Shown here: in pieces, positions 18,231-28,651 of the stretch
How positions within the stretch are numbered: position 1 is the first letter of the stretch
Layout of the letters: every line of letters begins with the position of its first letter
Source of the DNA: Azospirillum sp.
GTDB taxonomy: Bacteria > Pseudomonadota > Alphaproteobacteria > Azospirillales > Azospirillaceae
Length of the DNA stretch: 64,000 nucleotides
Reading direction: 5' to 3'
NCBI GenBank assembly: GCA_027486405.1
Contig: JAIXPD010000011.1
Location: forward strand, 44,561 to 108,560
Notes under the pieces: generated by a model
Seen by the model: only the letters and a program-made list of their open reading frames with translations
Database searches by the model: none
Told to the model about the DNA's origin: nothing
Translations under genes and position numbers: made by a program

Positions 18231-18791
18231 TTACAGGGCTAGCCCGGCGTACACCACGCGCCGCAGGCTGTCGGCCTGCTCGCGCACCTTGACCAGATGG
18301 GGGTTGATGGCCAGGGCGGCGTCGAACGCCTTCAACGCCGCGTCGGTTTGCCCCTCCGCCAGATACACCAGCCCCAATTCGGTCAAGGCCCCGAAATGGC
18401 GCGGCTCCAGGCGCAAGGCCCGGCGCAAATCCTCCAGCGCCGCCCGGTTCTGCCCCAGCATGTAATGGGCGGCCGCCCGCTTGTTCCACCCCTCGGCGTA
18501 GGTGGGATCGAGCGCCACCACCGTGTCGAAGGCCGTCAAGGCGGCGGCATACTCATCGTTGTTGAAGCTGAACACACCGGCCCGCATCACCCGGAGCGTT
18601 TCGGCGTTCGGATTCTCCAGCCACAGGTCCCAGATGTGTTCTTCCAGTGACTCGGCGTATGCGGCGTCGGTCGTGGCCCGCAACGCCTGAAACAAAGGGT
18701 CGAGACGCACACAGCCCTGCCCCGCCCCGGCGGGGGCCACGATGGTCAACAGCGCCATCAGCAACAGGGTCATGAGTCTGCGAACAACCAT
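18231..18791 (-). CDS. Periplasmic TPR protein
   Basis: The 186-aa product begins with a signal peptide (MVVRRLMTLLLMALLTIVAPAGA). It continues as a helical repeat protein with about three tetratricopeptide repeats (AALTAFDTVVALDPTYAEG, AALEDLRRALRLEPRHFGA, AALKAFDAALAINP). TPR proteins mediate protein-protein contacts; the partner is unknown. It is the first gene of a possible two-gene unit with the downstream membrane protein. Confidence 0.85.
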   Translation of the reverse strand: MVVRRLMTLLLMALLTIVAPAGAGQGCVRLDPLFQALRATTDAAYAESLEEHIWDLWLENPNAETLRVMRAGVFSFNNDEYAAALTAFDTVVALDPTYAEGWNKRAAAHYMLGQNRAALEDLRRALRLEPRHFGALTELGLVYLAEGQTDAALKAFDAALAINPHLVKVREQADSLRRVVYAGLAL

Positions 18792-18984
18792 GCCTTAAAT
18801 GTGCGCACGGTTCTGGGCGACCGCCAATCGCTTTTTGATTACGAGAATCGGTTAATTTTCGTAAATGCAAGAGAAATCCGACACAAGCCCGACACATTGT
18901 GTCAAAGCGGAAACAATAAGACCGATTCCTGCGCAGAGTCGTCCGCCACCGCCCCACTCCACCGCAAACAACCCACAAACGACA

Positions 18985-19012
18985 AAGGCCAGCGGATCGC
19001 TCCGCTGGCCTT
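18985..19012 (-). terminator. Intrinsic terminator of fusA
   Basis: A perfect 12-bp stem (AAGGCCAGCGGA / TCCGCTGGCCTT) with a 4-base loop is followed on the minus strand by TGTCGTTTG. It lies about 30 bp after the fusA stop. Confidence 0.8.
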
Positions 19013-19041
19013 GCCGTATCACACCGTCACAACCGAGGCGG

Positions 19042-21183
19042 TTAGGCCTTGTTGTTGCGGCCCGCCACGATTTCGTCGGTGACGTTGCGCGGCACCGGCT
19101 CGTAGTGGCTGAACTCCATGCTGTAGGACGCACGGCCCGAGGTCATGCCACGGAGCTGGCCGATGTAGCCGAACATCTCGTTCAGCGGAACGTTGGCTTC
19201 CACGGCGATGTTCGAGCCACGCTCCAGCTGACCCAGCACGGTGCCACGGCGGCGGTTCACGTCGCCGATCACGTCGCCGAGATAGTCATCCGGCGTCACG
19301 ATCTCGACCTTCATCACCGGCTCCAGCAGGATCGGACCGGCCTTGGGCAGGGCTTCGCGGAAGCAAGCCTTGGCGGCGATTTCGAACGTCAGGGCGTTCG
19401 AGTCGACGTCGTGGTACTTGCCGTCCACCAGGCGGGCGCGGAAATCGACCGTCGGATAGCCGGCGAGCACGCCGTCTTCCTTCTGCATCTCCAGGCCCTT
19501 CTTGACCGACGGAACATATTCGCGGGGCACGGTGCCACCGACGGTCTCGTCGACGAACTCGAAGCCCTCACCACGCTCGCGCGGCTCGAAGACGATCTTC
19601 ACTTCGGCGAACTGGCCCGAACCGCCGGTCTGCTTCTTGTGGGTGTAGGTGTATTCGATCGGCTTGGTGATCGCTTCGCGGTAGGCGACCTGGGGCTTGC
19701 CCATGTTGCCTTCCACGTTGAACTCCGTGCGCATGCGGTCGAGCGTCACTTCGAGGTGCAGTTCGCCCATGCCGCGCAGGATGGTCTGGCCGGTTTCACG
19801 GTCGGTCTCCAGACGCAGCGACGGATCGGCGCGGACCATCTTGCCGAGCGCGATGGAGAACTTCTCCTGCTCGCCCTTGGTCTTCGGCTCAACCGACACG
19901 CTGATGACGGGGTCCGGGAAGCGCATGCGCTCCAGGATCACCGGCGCGGAGGCGTCGCACAAGGTGTCACCGGTCTCGGTCTCCTGCAAGGAGACGAGCG
20001 CGATGATGTCTCCGGCGCGGGCTTCTTCGATCGGGTTGGCGTCCTTCGCGTACATCTCGACCATGCGGCCGATCTTCTCGCGCTTGCCACGGGTCGAGTT
20101 CAGGATCGACATGCCCTTGGTCAGCACGCCCGAATAGACGCGCACGAAGGTCATGGAGCCGTAGGTGTCGTTCAGCACCTTGAACGCCAGCGCCGAGAAG
20201 GGCGCGTCGTCGGAGCTGAGACGCTCGCCGTTCGGGTTGCCGTCCTCGTCCACCGTCTTGATGGCTTCGACGTCCGTCGGGGCCGGCAGCAGATCGACGA
20301 CCGCGTCCAGAACCTGGCAAACGCCCTTGTTCTTGTAGGACGAGCCGCAGAGGACCGGCGTGAAGGCGCTGGTGATGGTTCCCTTGCGCAGGCAGGCGCG
20401 CAGCACGTCGGCCGACGGCTCCTCGCCCGTCTCAAGGTAGACTTCCATCGCCGCGTCGTCCTGCTCGAGCGCGGTGTCGACCAGCTCGGCGCGCAGGGCC
20501 GGGATGCTGGCGATGTTGTCCAGGTCTTCCTTGACGGTCAGGTTGAGCTTCTGGGCGAGATCATCGGTGATCTCCCAGATTTCCCACTTGGCGTCCTTGT
20601 CGTCCGAGAACCAGACATACGCCTTCATCTCGACCAGATCGACCATGCCACGGAAGTTGTCTTCCGAGCCAAGCGGAACCTGGATGCAGACCGGACGCGC
20701 GTTCAGGCGGGTCTTGATCATGCCGACGCAACGTTGGAAGTTCGCGCCCGAACGGTCCATCTTGTTGACGTAGCAGATGCGCGGCACGTTGTAGTTGTCG
20801 GCCAGACGCCAGTTGGTTTCCGACTGCGGCTCCACACCGGCCACGCCGTCGAACACCACGACCGCGCCGTCGAGCACGCGGAGCGAGCGGTTCACCTCGA
20901 TGGTGAAGTCCACGTGGCCCGGGGTGTCGATGACGTTGATCTTCTTCTCGCGCCAGAAGGTCGAAACGGCGGCCGACTGAATGGTGATGCCGCGCTTCTG
21001 CTCCTGCTCCATGTAGTCGGTCGTCGTCGACGTCTTGAGATCCTTCGTCTCGTGAACGTCGATGATCGTGTGCTTGCGACCGGTGTAATACAGGATGCGT
21101 TCGGTCGTCGTGGTCTTACCGGCATCGACGTGCGCGATAATACCGATGTTGCGGATGTCAGACAGTGGCGTTTGGCGCGGCAT
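19042..21183 (-). CDS. fusA: Elongation factor G (stand-alone copy)
   Basis: This translational GTPase of 713 aa has G1 [12 protein letters not shown]3 DTPGHVDF and G4 NKMD, and the domain IV tip [14 protein letters not shown]. It moves tRNA and mRNA through the ribosome. I start at the ATG at 21183 ([12 protein letters not shown]), with GGAA upstream. It is not in the usual rpsL-rpsG-fusA-tuf context. Its switch I region is a few residues longer than in standard bacterial EF-G ([18 protein letters not shown] follows an inserted KDLKTST), and GITIQSAA recalls the mtEF-G1/spdEFG1 branch. It may therefore be a second EF-G paralogue. Confidence 0.93.
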   Translation of the reverse strand: MPRQTPLSDIRNIGIIAHVDAGKTTTTERILYYTGRKHTIIDVHETKDLKTSTTTDYMEQEQKRGITIQSAAVSTFWREKKINVIDTPGHVDFTIEVNRSLRVLDGAVVVFDGVAGVEPQSETNWRLADNYNVPRICYVNKMDRSGANFQRCVGMIKTRLNARPVCIQVPLGSEDNFRGMVDLVEMKAYVWFSDDKDAKWEIWEITDDLAQKLNLTVKEDLDNIASIPALRAELVDTALEQDDAAMEVYLETGEEPSADVLRACLRKGTITSAFTPVLCGSSYKNKGVCQVLDAVVDLLPAPTDVEAIKTVDEDGNPNGERLSSDDAPFSALAFKVLNDTYGSMTFVRVYSGVLTKGMSILNSTRGKREKIGRMVEMYAKDANPIEEARAGDIIALVSLQETETGDTLCDASAPVILERMRFPDPVISVSVEPKTKGEQEKFSIALGKMVRADPSLRLETDRETGQTILRGMGELHLEVTLDRMRTEFNVEGNMGKPQVAYREAITKPIEYTYTHKKQTGGSGQFAEVKIVFEPRERGEGFEFVDETVGGTVPREYVPSVKKGLEMQKEDGVLAGYPTVDFRARLVDGKYHDVDSNALTFEIAAKACFREALPKAGPILLEPVMKVEIVTPDDYLGDVIGDVNRRRGTVLGQLERGSNIAVEANVPLNEMFGYIGQLRGMTSGRASYSMEFSHYEPVPRNVTDEIVAGRNNKA

Positions 21184-21413
21184 GTTGCGGTTCCATTGCA
21201 GATACGCGGCAACCGAGGCGCATCCCATCGGGGGACGCCGCCTCGGCAGCAGAGGTTGGTCGGGGTTTTACGGTCGATCCGTTAAGGCGTCATTAACATT
21301 CTGTAAACCGGCGAAGGATTTCGTCGGTTTATGGAAGCGCGAGGCCCTCACAGCGTTTGGGCCACGCCGGCACACCCCAACCGAGGCTGCCGGGTTGCCC
21401 CGTATCCACCGCC

Positions 21414-21761
21414 TTACTTGGCAGCGATCACCTGGATTTCCACGAGATACTCCGGCGCGGCGAGCGCGGCTTCCACCGTGGCGCGGGCGGGCGTGTTGCC
21501 CGCAGCGACCCAGGAGTCCCACGCCTTGTTCATCGCGCCGAAGGTGGCGATGTCCACCAGATAAATGGTGGCCGACAGCAGCTTGGTCTTGTCGGTCCCG
21601 GCCTCGGCCAGCAGGGAATCGATCTGGGCCAGGATCTGGCGGGTCTGGTTTTCGACATCGGGCGTCGGCTGGTCGGCGACCTGACCGGCGAGATAAACCG
21701 TGTCGTTGTGGACAACCACCTGGCTCATGCGCGGTCCGATGTGGAAGCGCTGGATCGACAT
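21414..21761 (-). CDS. RidA/YjgF-family enamine/imine deaminase-like protein
   Basis: The 115-aa protein matches the RidA family along its length (VYLAGQVAD, ILAQIDSLLAEAGTDKTKLLSATIYL, WDSWVAAGNTPARATVEAALA). The Arg that binds the substrate carboxylate is present in ARATVEA. Canonical RidA hydrolyses reactive 2-aminoacrylate; this copy looks like an Rid subfamily member (HNDTVYLAGQVADQP), so its substrate is uncertain. Confidence 0.88.
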   Translation of the reverse strand: MSIQRFHIGPRMSQVVVHNDTVYLAGQVADQPTPDVENQTRQILAQIDSLLAEAGTDKTKLLSATIYLVDIATFGAMNKAWDSWVAAGNTPARATVEAALAAPEYLVEIQVIAAK

Positions 21762-22016
21762 GATAGAAAGACTCCGGGTTCCGAGGCAAAAGATCGGCTA
21801 GGTCTATGCCATTCCCGCTCCGGCGCGAAGTGAAAAATGCGTGACCGGGCGTCAGGGCTGCCCGGCGCGGGTGCCGACACCGCAACGACCACCGCGACAG
21901 CCACCGCCACGACCGGTCCGGCGACACCCGGACAACGGGAACAAAAAGGGAAAAAATCACGCGCACCCGTCGTCACGTTCTTGATCCGTTTCCCGCAGTC
22001 CCGTATCCTGGCGGCC

Positions 22017-24317
22017 ATGACGACGCTCATCATCACGGAAAAATCCAGTCAGGCGAAGGACCTGCGCGCGGCCCTGGGCACGCGCTATGGGCGCATTCTG
22101 CCCGCCGAGGGGCATTTGCTGCGGCTGGCCGAACCGGATGAGGTCGATCCGGCGTGGAAACGCTGGACGCCGACTCTGCTGAAACCCAATGGCCTCTACC
22201 CCACCCGCCCCGACAGCGGCGGCAACAAGGCGGCCAAGCTCCAGGCGATCCGGGAGGCGTTGAAGGGCTGCGACGGCGTCATCCTCGCCACCGACTGCGA
22301 CCGCGAGGGGCAGTTGATTGGACAGGAGATTTTGGAGCATGTCGGCTATCGCGGCCCGGTCCAGCGCGCCATCTTCACCGCGCAGGATCCCAAGACGCTG
22401 CGCGACGCCTTCGCCCGGCTGAAGCCGAACGCCGAACTCCGCCCGATTTACGAGGCGGCGGTGGCGCGCCAGCAGGCCGACCAGATTTTCAACCTGTCGC
22501 TGACCCGCACGGCGACCAAGACCCTGCTGGCCCCAGGCGCGCAGGGGGTGATCGGCATCGGGCGGGTGAAAACGCCCACACTGGCCATCGTCTGCCTGCG
22601 CGAGTTGGAAATCCGCGATTTCGTGCCGGAGGATTATTTCGAGGTGGTGGCGACCGCCACCGTCGCCACCGGCTGTTTCCAGATGCGCCACGCCCCCGCC
22701 CCGAAGGACCGCATCAAGGACCGGGCGCGGGCCGAGGCGATCGCGCGGGCCGCCGACGGGCATGACGGCCCGCTGGCGGTGTCGGTGGAGGACAAGCGGC
22801 AGGCCCCGCCCAAGCTGTACGACCTGCCCGCCCTGCAAAAGACCTGCGGCCAGCGCTGGGGCTGGAGCGCGGACCGCACCCTGTCGGTGGCGCAGGAACT
22901 GTACGACGGCGACGGCAAGAAGCTGATCACCTACCCGCGCGCCGAGGCCCGCTATCTGGCGGAAAACCAGATCGCCGACGCGCCGCGTCTGGTCGGCGCG
23001 CTCACCCGCCTGCGCGGCTTCGCCCATCTGGGCGCGCATATGGACGTCGCCCGCCCGGTGATCCGCAAGGGCAAGTCCGGCCATTTCTGCGACCGCGCGC
23101 TGGAAGGGGTGTCGCACCACGCGGTGATTCCCAACGTCAATGTGATGGATGATCTCGACGCCCGGCTGATGCGGTTGAGCGACGATGAAAAGCGGCTGTT
23201 CGCGCTGATTTGCCGCTCCTACCTCGCCGCCGTCATGCCCGATTACGAATACCGGCAGACCAGCGTCGGCATGGCGGTTCCGGTCGATGGCAAGCCGGTC
23301 CCTTTCCGCGCCGTGGGCCGCATCCCCTTGATCATGGGCTGGAAGGCCGCCTTCGCCTCGGCCGAATCCGATGGCAAGGCGGAGGAGGAGACCGAACAGA
23401 CCCTGCCCAACCTGCGCGACGGCGAAACCGCCCGCCTGTCCGATCCGAAGGTGGAGGCCAAACGCACCCAGGCCCCGCCGCGCTACAACGAAGGGACCCT
23501 GGTCGACGCCATGCAAAACGCCTGGCGCTTCGTTGAGGATCCGGCCCTGCGCGACCGGCTGAAGGAGGCCAAGGGCATCGGCACCCCGGCCACCCGCGCC
23601 GAGATCATCAAGGGCCTGCGCAAACAGAATCTGTTGGGGGCCGATGGCAAATGGCTGTCGCCGACGCCCGCCGGTCTGCGCCTGTTCGAAACGCTGCGCG
23701 CCGCCGCCCCGACCCTGGTCGATCCCGGCACGACCGCGCTGTGGGAACTGAAGCTGGACGAGGTGGTGACGGGCCGCGCCGATTTCCGCGCGGTGATCGA
23801 CGCCATCGCCGCCGAGGCCGACCGCCTGATCGGCGCGCTGGTCGGGCAACGGGGCGCTGCGGTCGATCCCGGCCTGCCCGCCGCGCGCGGCCGTTTCGGG
23901 GCCAAATCCGGGGGCAAACCTGGGACCAAGGCCGGGGCCAAGCGCCGCAGCCCGGCAAGCCGCACGGCGTCAGCGGGAACCGACGCCACCCCACGCCCCC
24001 GCCGCCGCAAAACAGCGGTGCCGCTTGACGGCGACTCCGCCATGCCGGACAGCCCGACGGTCAAGCCGCGCCGGACGCGCAAGGCCAAGACCACCGCGTC
24101 GGCTCCAGAACCGTTGGCCCCTTCTTCCGCAGCAACGGACACTCCACCGCCGCCCACCGCCCCACGCGCGGGCAGCGGCGCGCGGCGCAAGGAACCGACC
24201 GACAAGATGCTGGCCTTCGCCCGCAGCCTCGCCGACCGCAAAAAGATCGAGCTTCCCGCCGCCTGTCTGGCCGATTTCGACCAATGCCGCCAGTTCCTCG
24301 ACCAGCACGCGCGCTGA
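22017..24317 (+). CDS. topB: Type IA DNA topoisomerase (topoisomerase III)
   Basis: The 766-aa enzyme begins with a TOPRIM domain (TLIITEKSSQAKDL and the metal-binding ATDCDREGQLIGQE). It continues through the type IA core with the catalytic Tyr in KLITYPRAEARYL. A basic Ala/Pro/Lys/Arg-rich tail of about 150 residues and a small C-terminal module (PTDKMLAFARSLADRKKIELP) follow. It should relax or decatenate DNA by single-strand passage. I start at the ATG at 22017 (MTTLIITEKSS), because the 60 earlier codons are low-complexity and lie before the conserved N-terminus. It is convergent with zapE. Confidence 0.93.
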   Translation: MTTLIITEKSSQAKDLRAALGTRYGRILPAEGHLLRLAEPDEVDPAWKRWTPTLLKPNGLYPTRPDSGGNKAAKLQAIREALKGCDGVILATDCDREGQLIGQEILEHVGYRGPVQRAIFTAQDPKTLRDAFARLKPNAELRPIYEAAVARQQADQIFNLSLTRTATKTLLAPGAQGVIGIGRVKTPTLAIVCLRELEIRDFVPEDYFEVVATATVATGCFQMRHAPAPKDRIKDRARAEAIARAADGHDGPLAVSVEDKRQAPPKLYDLPALQKTCGQRWGWSADRTLSVAQELYDGDGKKLITYPRAEARYLAENQIADAPRLVGALTRLRGFAHLGAHMDVARPVIRKGKSGHFCDRALEGVSHHAVIPNVNVMDDLDARLMRLSDDEKRLFALICRSYLAAVMPDYEYRQTSVGMAVPVDGKPVPFRAVGRIPLIMGWKAAFASAESDGKAEEETEQTLPNLRDGETARLSDPKVEAKRTQAPPRYNEGTLVDAMQNAWRFVEDPALRDRLKEAKGIGTPATRAEIIKGLRKQNLLGADGKWLSPTPAGLRLFETLRAAAPTLVDPGTTALWELKLDEVVTGRADFRAVIDAIAAEADRLIGALVGQRGAAVDPGLPAARGRFGAKSGGKPGTKAGAKRRSPASRTASAGTDATPRPRRRKTAVPLDGDSAMPDSPTVKPRRTRKAKTTASAPEPLAPSSAATDTPPPPTAPRAGSGARRKEPTDKMLAFARSLADRKKIELPAACLADFDQCRQFLDQHAR

Positions 24318-24363
24318 CCATTCCGGCGCGGGTCGGCACCGGGATGGTCCATGCGCCGCCGGG

Positions 24364-25533
24364 TCAGGCCAGATGCGGGCTTTTCAGATAATCCTCGGCC
24401 TGCATCTCCATCAGGCGGCTGACGGTGCGTTCGAACTCGAAGGCGTGGGTTCCTTCGGGGTACAGCCGCTCCGGCGGGCCTTCGGCGGCGATCATCAGGT
24501 TGACCCGGTGCTCGTACAGCGCGTCGATCAGCGTCATGAAGCGCTTGGCCTCGTTGCGCATCTCGTCCTTCATCGTCGGCACGCCATCGATCAGCAGCGT
24601 GTGGAAATGGGTGGCGATGGCCAGATAATCCGCCGCGCCCAGCGGCTTGCCGCACATGTCCTGGAAACCGACCCAGGCCACGCCCTTGGCCGCCCGCGCG
24701 ATCTCCACCCGGCGGCCCTGCACCAGCAGATGGGTGGGGTCCGGCGTCGCCCCGCCGGTCAGGGTGGCGAAGGTGTCCGCCATCGCCCGGTCCGCCGCCG
24801 CCCCCAACGGGTGATGGTAGATCGGTTGCCCCTTCAACCGGTCCAGCCGGTAATCGGTCGGCCCGTCGAGCGACAGAATGTCGAGCTTGTCCTTGAGCAA
24901 CGCGATGAAGGGCAGGAACAGGTCGCGCTGCAAGCCGTCCTTGTACAGCATGTCGGGCGGCCAGTTCGAGGTCGCGACCACCACCACGCCCAGCTCGAAC
25001 AGGTGGGTGAACAGCCGCCCCAGGATCATCGCGTCGACGACGTTGGTGACGTGGAACTCGTCAAAGCACAACAGCCACGCTTCCCCCGCCAGGGCGCGGG
25101 CCAGTTCGGGCAGGCTGTCGTCGGCCCCGCCCGCCTTGACCTTGCCGGATTGGCGATGGTCGTGGATGCGCTGGTGCACCTCCAGCATGAATTCGTGGAA
25201 ATGGACGCGGCGCTTGCGGTCCACCGGGGCGCTGTCGAAGAACAGATCCATCAGCATGGATTTGCCGCGCCCGACGCCGCCATACAGATACAGTCCCTGC
25301 GGCGCGGTGGTCGCCACCTCCGGCGATGGCGCGGCGCGGCGACGGCCCAAGCCGAAACGCTCCAGCCAGCCCCCACCCGCCGCCTTGGCCTCCCCCGCCG
25401 CCTGCGGCTGGTAGCCCTTCAGGGCGTGATAGAGGCTTTGGAACTTCTCGGCCGCCAATTCCTGATCGGGATCGGGGCGGAGGGTGCCGGTCCCGCGCCG
25501 GGCGCGGTACAGCGAAAGCGGACCTTCGGTCAT
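24364..25533 (-). CDS. zapE: Cell division protein ZapE (AFG1-like ATPase)
   Basis: The 389-aa AFG1/ZapE-family AAA ATPase has Walker A LYGGVGRGKSMLMD near residue 84 and Walker B WLLCFDEFHVTNV. The family motif FHEFMLEVHQRIH is also present. In E. coli ZapE binds the FtsZ ring; mitochondrial relatives act in protein quality control. I start at the ATG at 25533 (MTEGPLSLYRARR); the 45 earlier codons look non-coding. It is divergent from a sensor kinase gene. Confidence 0.93.
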   Translation of the reverse strand: MTEGPLSLYRARRGTGTLRPDPDQELAAEKFQSLYHALKGYQPQAAGEAKAAGGGWLERFGLGRRRAAPSPEVATTAPQGLYLYGGVGRGKSMLMDLFFDSAPVDRKRRVHFHEFMLEVHQRIHDHRQSGKVKAGGADDSLPELARALAGEAWLLCFDEFHVTNVVDAMILGRLFTHLFELGVVVVATSNWPPDMLYKDGLQRDLFLPFIALLKDKLDILSLDGPTDYRLDRLKGQPIYHHPLGAAADRAMADTFATLTGGATPDPTHLLVQGRRVEIARAAKGVAWVGFQDMCGKPLGAADYLAIATHFHTLLIDGVPTMKDEMRNEAKRFMTLIDALYEHRVNLMIAAEGPPERLYPEGTHAFEFERTVSRLMEMQAEDYLKSPHLA

Positions 25534-25745
25534 GGGGGCATCGCCGGGGGCTGGACGGAGGACGGCGTTTGTCCTAACCGATGCCATGCTGCGGAGCAAC
25601 GACGGCGTCGCCACGGCACCCATGCACGGCAGCCATACGCGCGCCGCCTGCGGCAACCCCTGCGACACGGTTAAGCTTTCTTTACAGGGTCAGCTTCTTT
25701 AATCAGGGCGCACCCTGTCCGCCGCCCACCGAACACGCCGCCATC

Positions 25746-27566
25746 ATGGACGAGTCTGGATCGCCCGCCCTGCCCCCGCCCCTGACCCGCCGTCGGCCAA
25801 TGCTGGGCGGCGCTTTGGCGTCGGTGCGCTTCCTGATGGTCGCCTCCGGGCTGGCCTTCATCCTGGTGGTCAACGGCTTGATCGGTTACGGGATTCACCA
25901 GCGTTACGGGGAATCGCTCGACGCGGGCGCACGGGCCACCCGTGATCTGACGCGGCTGCTGGAACAGCACACCGCGCGGGTTGCCACCGCCCCCAACCAA
26001 ATGTTGCCCGATCTGGATCGACTGGCGGCGCGGCTGGACCAGGCGCGCGGCGGTGGTCCGGGCAGCGTGCTGCTGGCCCGCCCCGACGGAACCATCCTGC
26101 TGGAACGGCCGGACCGCAAGGCCGCCCCGCCCGCCTTCGCCGATTGGCCCGCCCTGCGGGACGCGCTGGCGGACCAGGACGACATCAGCCTGCGGGCGCA
26201 GGCCCCGGACGGGCAGGACAGCCTTGTCAGCCTGCGGCGGGTGGAGGGGCATCCGTACCTCGTCGCCGCCACCCTGCCGCGCGCCGACGCGCTGGCCGAT
26301 TGGCGGCGCGACACCGCCGCCTGGACCGCGATCGGCGCGGTGATGACCATCGCCATCGCCCTGCTCACCGCCTTCGTCGTCCGCCAGCACGCGCGGTTGG
26401 AGGAGGATCAAGCGCAATTGGCCGCCGCGTCGCGCCGGATTCGCGGGATCCTCGATTCGATGCTCGACGCCGTCGTCACCTTCGACGCCGATGGCCGCAT
26501 CCTCACCTTCAACCGGGCGGCGGAGCGCATGTTCGGCACGGCGGAGCGCGACATGGTCGGGCAATCGATCAACGCGCTGATTCCCGACGGCGTCATCAGC
26601 GCCAACGACCACGACCTGACCGCGCTGCGGCCCGATGGCCGGGCCTTTCCCATCGGCTTCATGGTCAGCGACCTGCGCGTCATCGACCATCCCGACGCGG
26701 GCGACGACGACCGCCCGTCCCACGTCTTCGTCGGCGTGATCCGCGACATGACGCGCCGGAAAAAGCAGGAGGCCGAACTCATCGCCTCCAAAACCCAGGC
26801 CGAACTGGCCAACCGGGCCAAGAGCGAGTTCCTGGCCAACATGAGCCACGAGCTGCGCACACCGCTCAACGCCATCATCGGTTTTGCGGAAATCCTGAGC
26901 AGCGACTTTTTCGGGGTGCTGAACGCCCGGCAGAAAAGCTGCGTGCAGGACATCCACGACAGCGGCGCGCATCTGCTGTCCATCGTCAACGCCGTGCTCG
27001 ACATGTCAAAGCTGGAATCGGGCCATTACGAGGTGCAGGAGGAGGCGGTGGAGGCGCATGAGGCCATCAGCCAATGCCTGCTGATGGTGCGCGACCGCGC
27101 CAGCGCCAACGGCGTGGCCCTGCGCAACGAAGCCGCCGCCGCCGTCGCCACCCTGTGGGTGGACCGGCGCGCCTTCAAACAGGTGATCCTGAACCTGCTG
27201 TCCAACGCCGTGAAATTCACCCCGTCGGGCGGCAGCGTCACCATCACCGCCGGTCACGACCGTGACGGCGGCTTTTCCCTGGCCGTGCGCGACACCGGCA
27301 TCGGCATCCCGGCGGATTTCATGGCCGATCTGTTCCAGGCCTTCCGCCAAGCGGAAAACAGCGCCAACCGGCGTTACGAAGGGACCGGGCTGGGCCTGTC
27401 GATCGCCAAGAATCTGTTGGACCTGCACGGCGGTTCGCTGTCCTGCCGCAGCGTGGTCGGCAGCGGCACGACGATGACGGTGCATCTGCCCGCCGACCGT
27501 CTGCTGCCGCCTGGCGTGACCCGCAGCGGTCACAGCCGGACGGGCGCGCCGCGCGGCGCGCCCTGA
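25746..27566 (+). CDS. Membrane sensor histidine kinase with PAS domain
   Basis: The 606-aa kinase has an N-terminal membrane helix (about residues 28-50), a periplasmic sensing region of about 150 residues and a second helix (IGAVMTIAIALLTAFVV). A PAS domain (ILDSMLDAVVTFDADGRIL) leads into a HisKA domain with the phospho-acceptor His in NMSHELRTPL. The ATPase domain has N box NLLSNAVKFTPSG and G1 DTGIGIP. It autophosphorylates on signal and passes phosphate to a response regulator; no cognate regulator is adjacent. The ATG at 25746 (MDESGSPALPP) is chosen because the 55 earlier codons are out of character. Confidence 0.92.
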   Translation: MDESGSPALPPPLTRRRPMLGGALASVRFLMVASGLAFILVVNGLIGYGIHQRYGESLDAGARATRDLTRLLEQHTARVATAPNQMLPDLDRLAARLDQARGGGPGSVLLARPDGTILLERPDRKAAPPAFADWPALRDALADQDDISLRAQAPDGQDSLVSLRRVEGHPYLVAATLPRADALADWRRDTAAWTAIGAVMTIAIALLTAFVVRQHARLEEDQAQLAAASRRIRGILDSMLDAVVTFDADGRILTFNRAAERMFGTAERDMVGQSINALIPDGVISANDHDLTALRPDGRAFPIGFMVSDLRVIDHPDAGDDDRPSHVFVGVIRDMTRRKKQEAELIASKTQAELANRAKSEFLANMSHELRTPLNAIIGFAEILSSDFFGVLNARQKSCVQDIHDSGAHLLSIVNAVLDMSKLESGHYEVQEEAVEAHEAISQCLLMVRDRASANGVALRNEAAAAVATLWVDRRAFKQVILNLLSNAVKFTPSGGSVTITAGHDRDGGFSLAVRDTGIGIPADFMADLFQAFRQAENSANRRYEGTGLGLSIAKNLLDLHGGSLSCRSVVGSGTTMTVHLPADRLLPPGVTRSGHSRTGAPRGAP

Positions 27567-27604
27567 TCGCTCCCAGCCAGGAGACTGTCTTGGCGAGATG
27601 GGGG

Positions 27605-28465
27605 TCAGCGCACCCGCGTGGCGGTGAAGCGCTGCGGCGGGTCCACAAAGGCATCCTGCGCGGCGATCAACTGCAACTCGCGCGTGCCCATCCGCCCGGT
27701 GACGTCGAAGATGGCGTAGATGGCCGCCGCCGCCTGCTCCAACGCCGCGCGCGGGTCGAAGCCCTTCAGGTAATGGGCCAGGAACAGCGCGGCCACCGCG
27801 TCGCCCGATCCGTTCGGCGGCGGTTCCAGCGCCAGACGGGGCGTTTCCACCAGCCATGCGCCATCGGCATCGTCCACCAGCATTTCGATGCGGTCGGCGG
27901 CGGCGTCGCGGCGGGTCAGGCTCGTCACCAGCACCAGACGCGGGCCGCGCGCGCGCAAGGCCGCCGTCGCCGCCAGCGCGTCGTCCAGCGTGGCGATGGG
28001 GCGGTCGGCCAGAAACTCCAGCTCGAACTGGTTGGGCGTCAGCAGATCGGCGGCGGGAACCGCGTGGGTCTTGATGAAGTCGGGCAGACCGGGCCGCACG
28101 AAGAAGCCGCGCCCGACATCGCCCATCACCGGGTCGCAGCAATAGATCGCCTGCGGGTTGGCGGCCTTGACGCGGGCGACCGTGTCGACGATCACCCGGC
28201 CCAGCCCGACATCGCCCATATAGCCGGACAGCACGGCGTCGCAGCGCGGCAGAACCGCGCGCGCGGCGATGCCGTCCACGATCTCGGCGATGTGCTCGGC
28301 GGTGAAGACCTGCCCGGTCCACGCGCCATAGCCGGTGTGGTTGGAAAACTGGACGGTGTTCACCGCGACGGCATCGATTCCCAACCGTTGCAGCGGAAAC
28401 ACCGCAGCCCGGTTGCCGACATAGCCGTAAGCGACGTGCGATTGGATCGAAAGGACGGTCTTCAT
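27605..28465 (-). CDS. pdxY: Pyridoxal kinase
   Basis: The 286-aa ribokinase-family protein phosphorylates pyridoxal with ATP to give PLP in the vitamin B6 salvage pathway. It begins [18 protein letters not shown], the standard PdxY/PdxK start. It also has the substrate-site [18 protein letters not shown], and the ATP/anion-hole block [19 protein letters not shown]. The listed ORF is much longer because the antisense of the next gene is open. It is divergent from the CitE-like lyase gene across 186 bp. Confidence 0.94.
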   Translation of the reverse strand: MKTVLSIQSHVAYGYVGNRAAVFPLQRLGIDAVAVNTVQFSNHTGYGAWTGQVFTAEHIAEIVDGIAARAVLPRCDAVLSGYMGDVGLGRVIVDTVARVKAANPQAIYCCDPVMGDVGRGFFVRPGLPDFIKTHAVPAADLLTPNQFELEFLADRPIATLDDALAATAALRARGPRLVLVTSLTRRDAAADRIEMLVDDADGAWLVETPRLALEPPPNGSGDAVAALFLAHYLKGFDPRAALEQAAAAIYAIFDVTGRMGTRELQLIAAQDAFVDPPQRFTATRVR

Positions 28466-28651
28466 GGGCAAAAGCCTATGCGACCCTCCGCCCCCGGTAA
28501 ACCCATGATGGGGGTGAGGGGATGGGCCGGATCGCGCATGGCTGCCATGCCGGTTTTCCAACCGGACACATGGCGGCATGGACAGCGGTGGGGGGCTGCG
28601 GATACTTCTGCCGCACCGCAAGCCTTTCGTCGCATTCCGGGGATCCGAACC

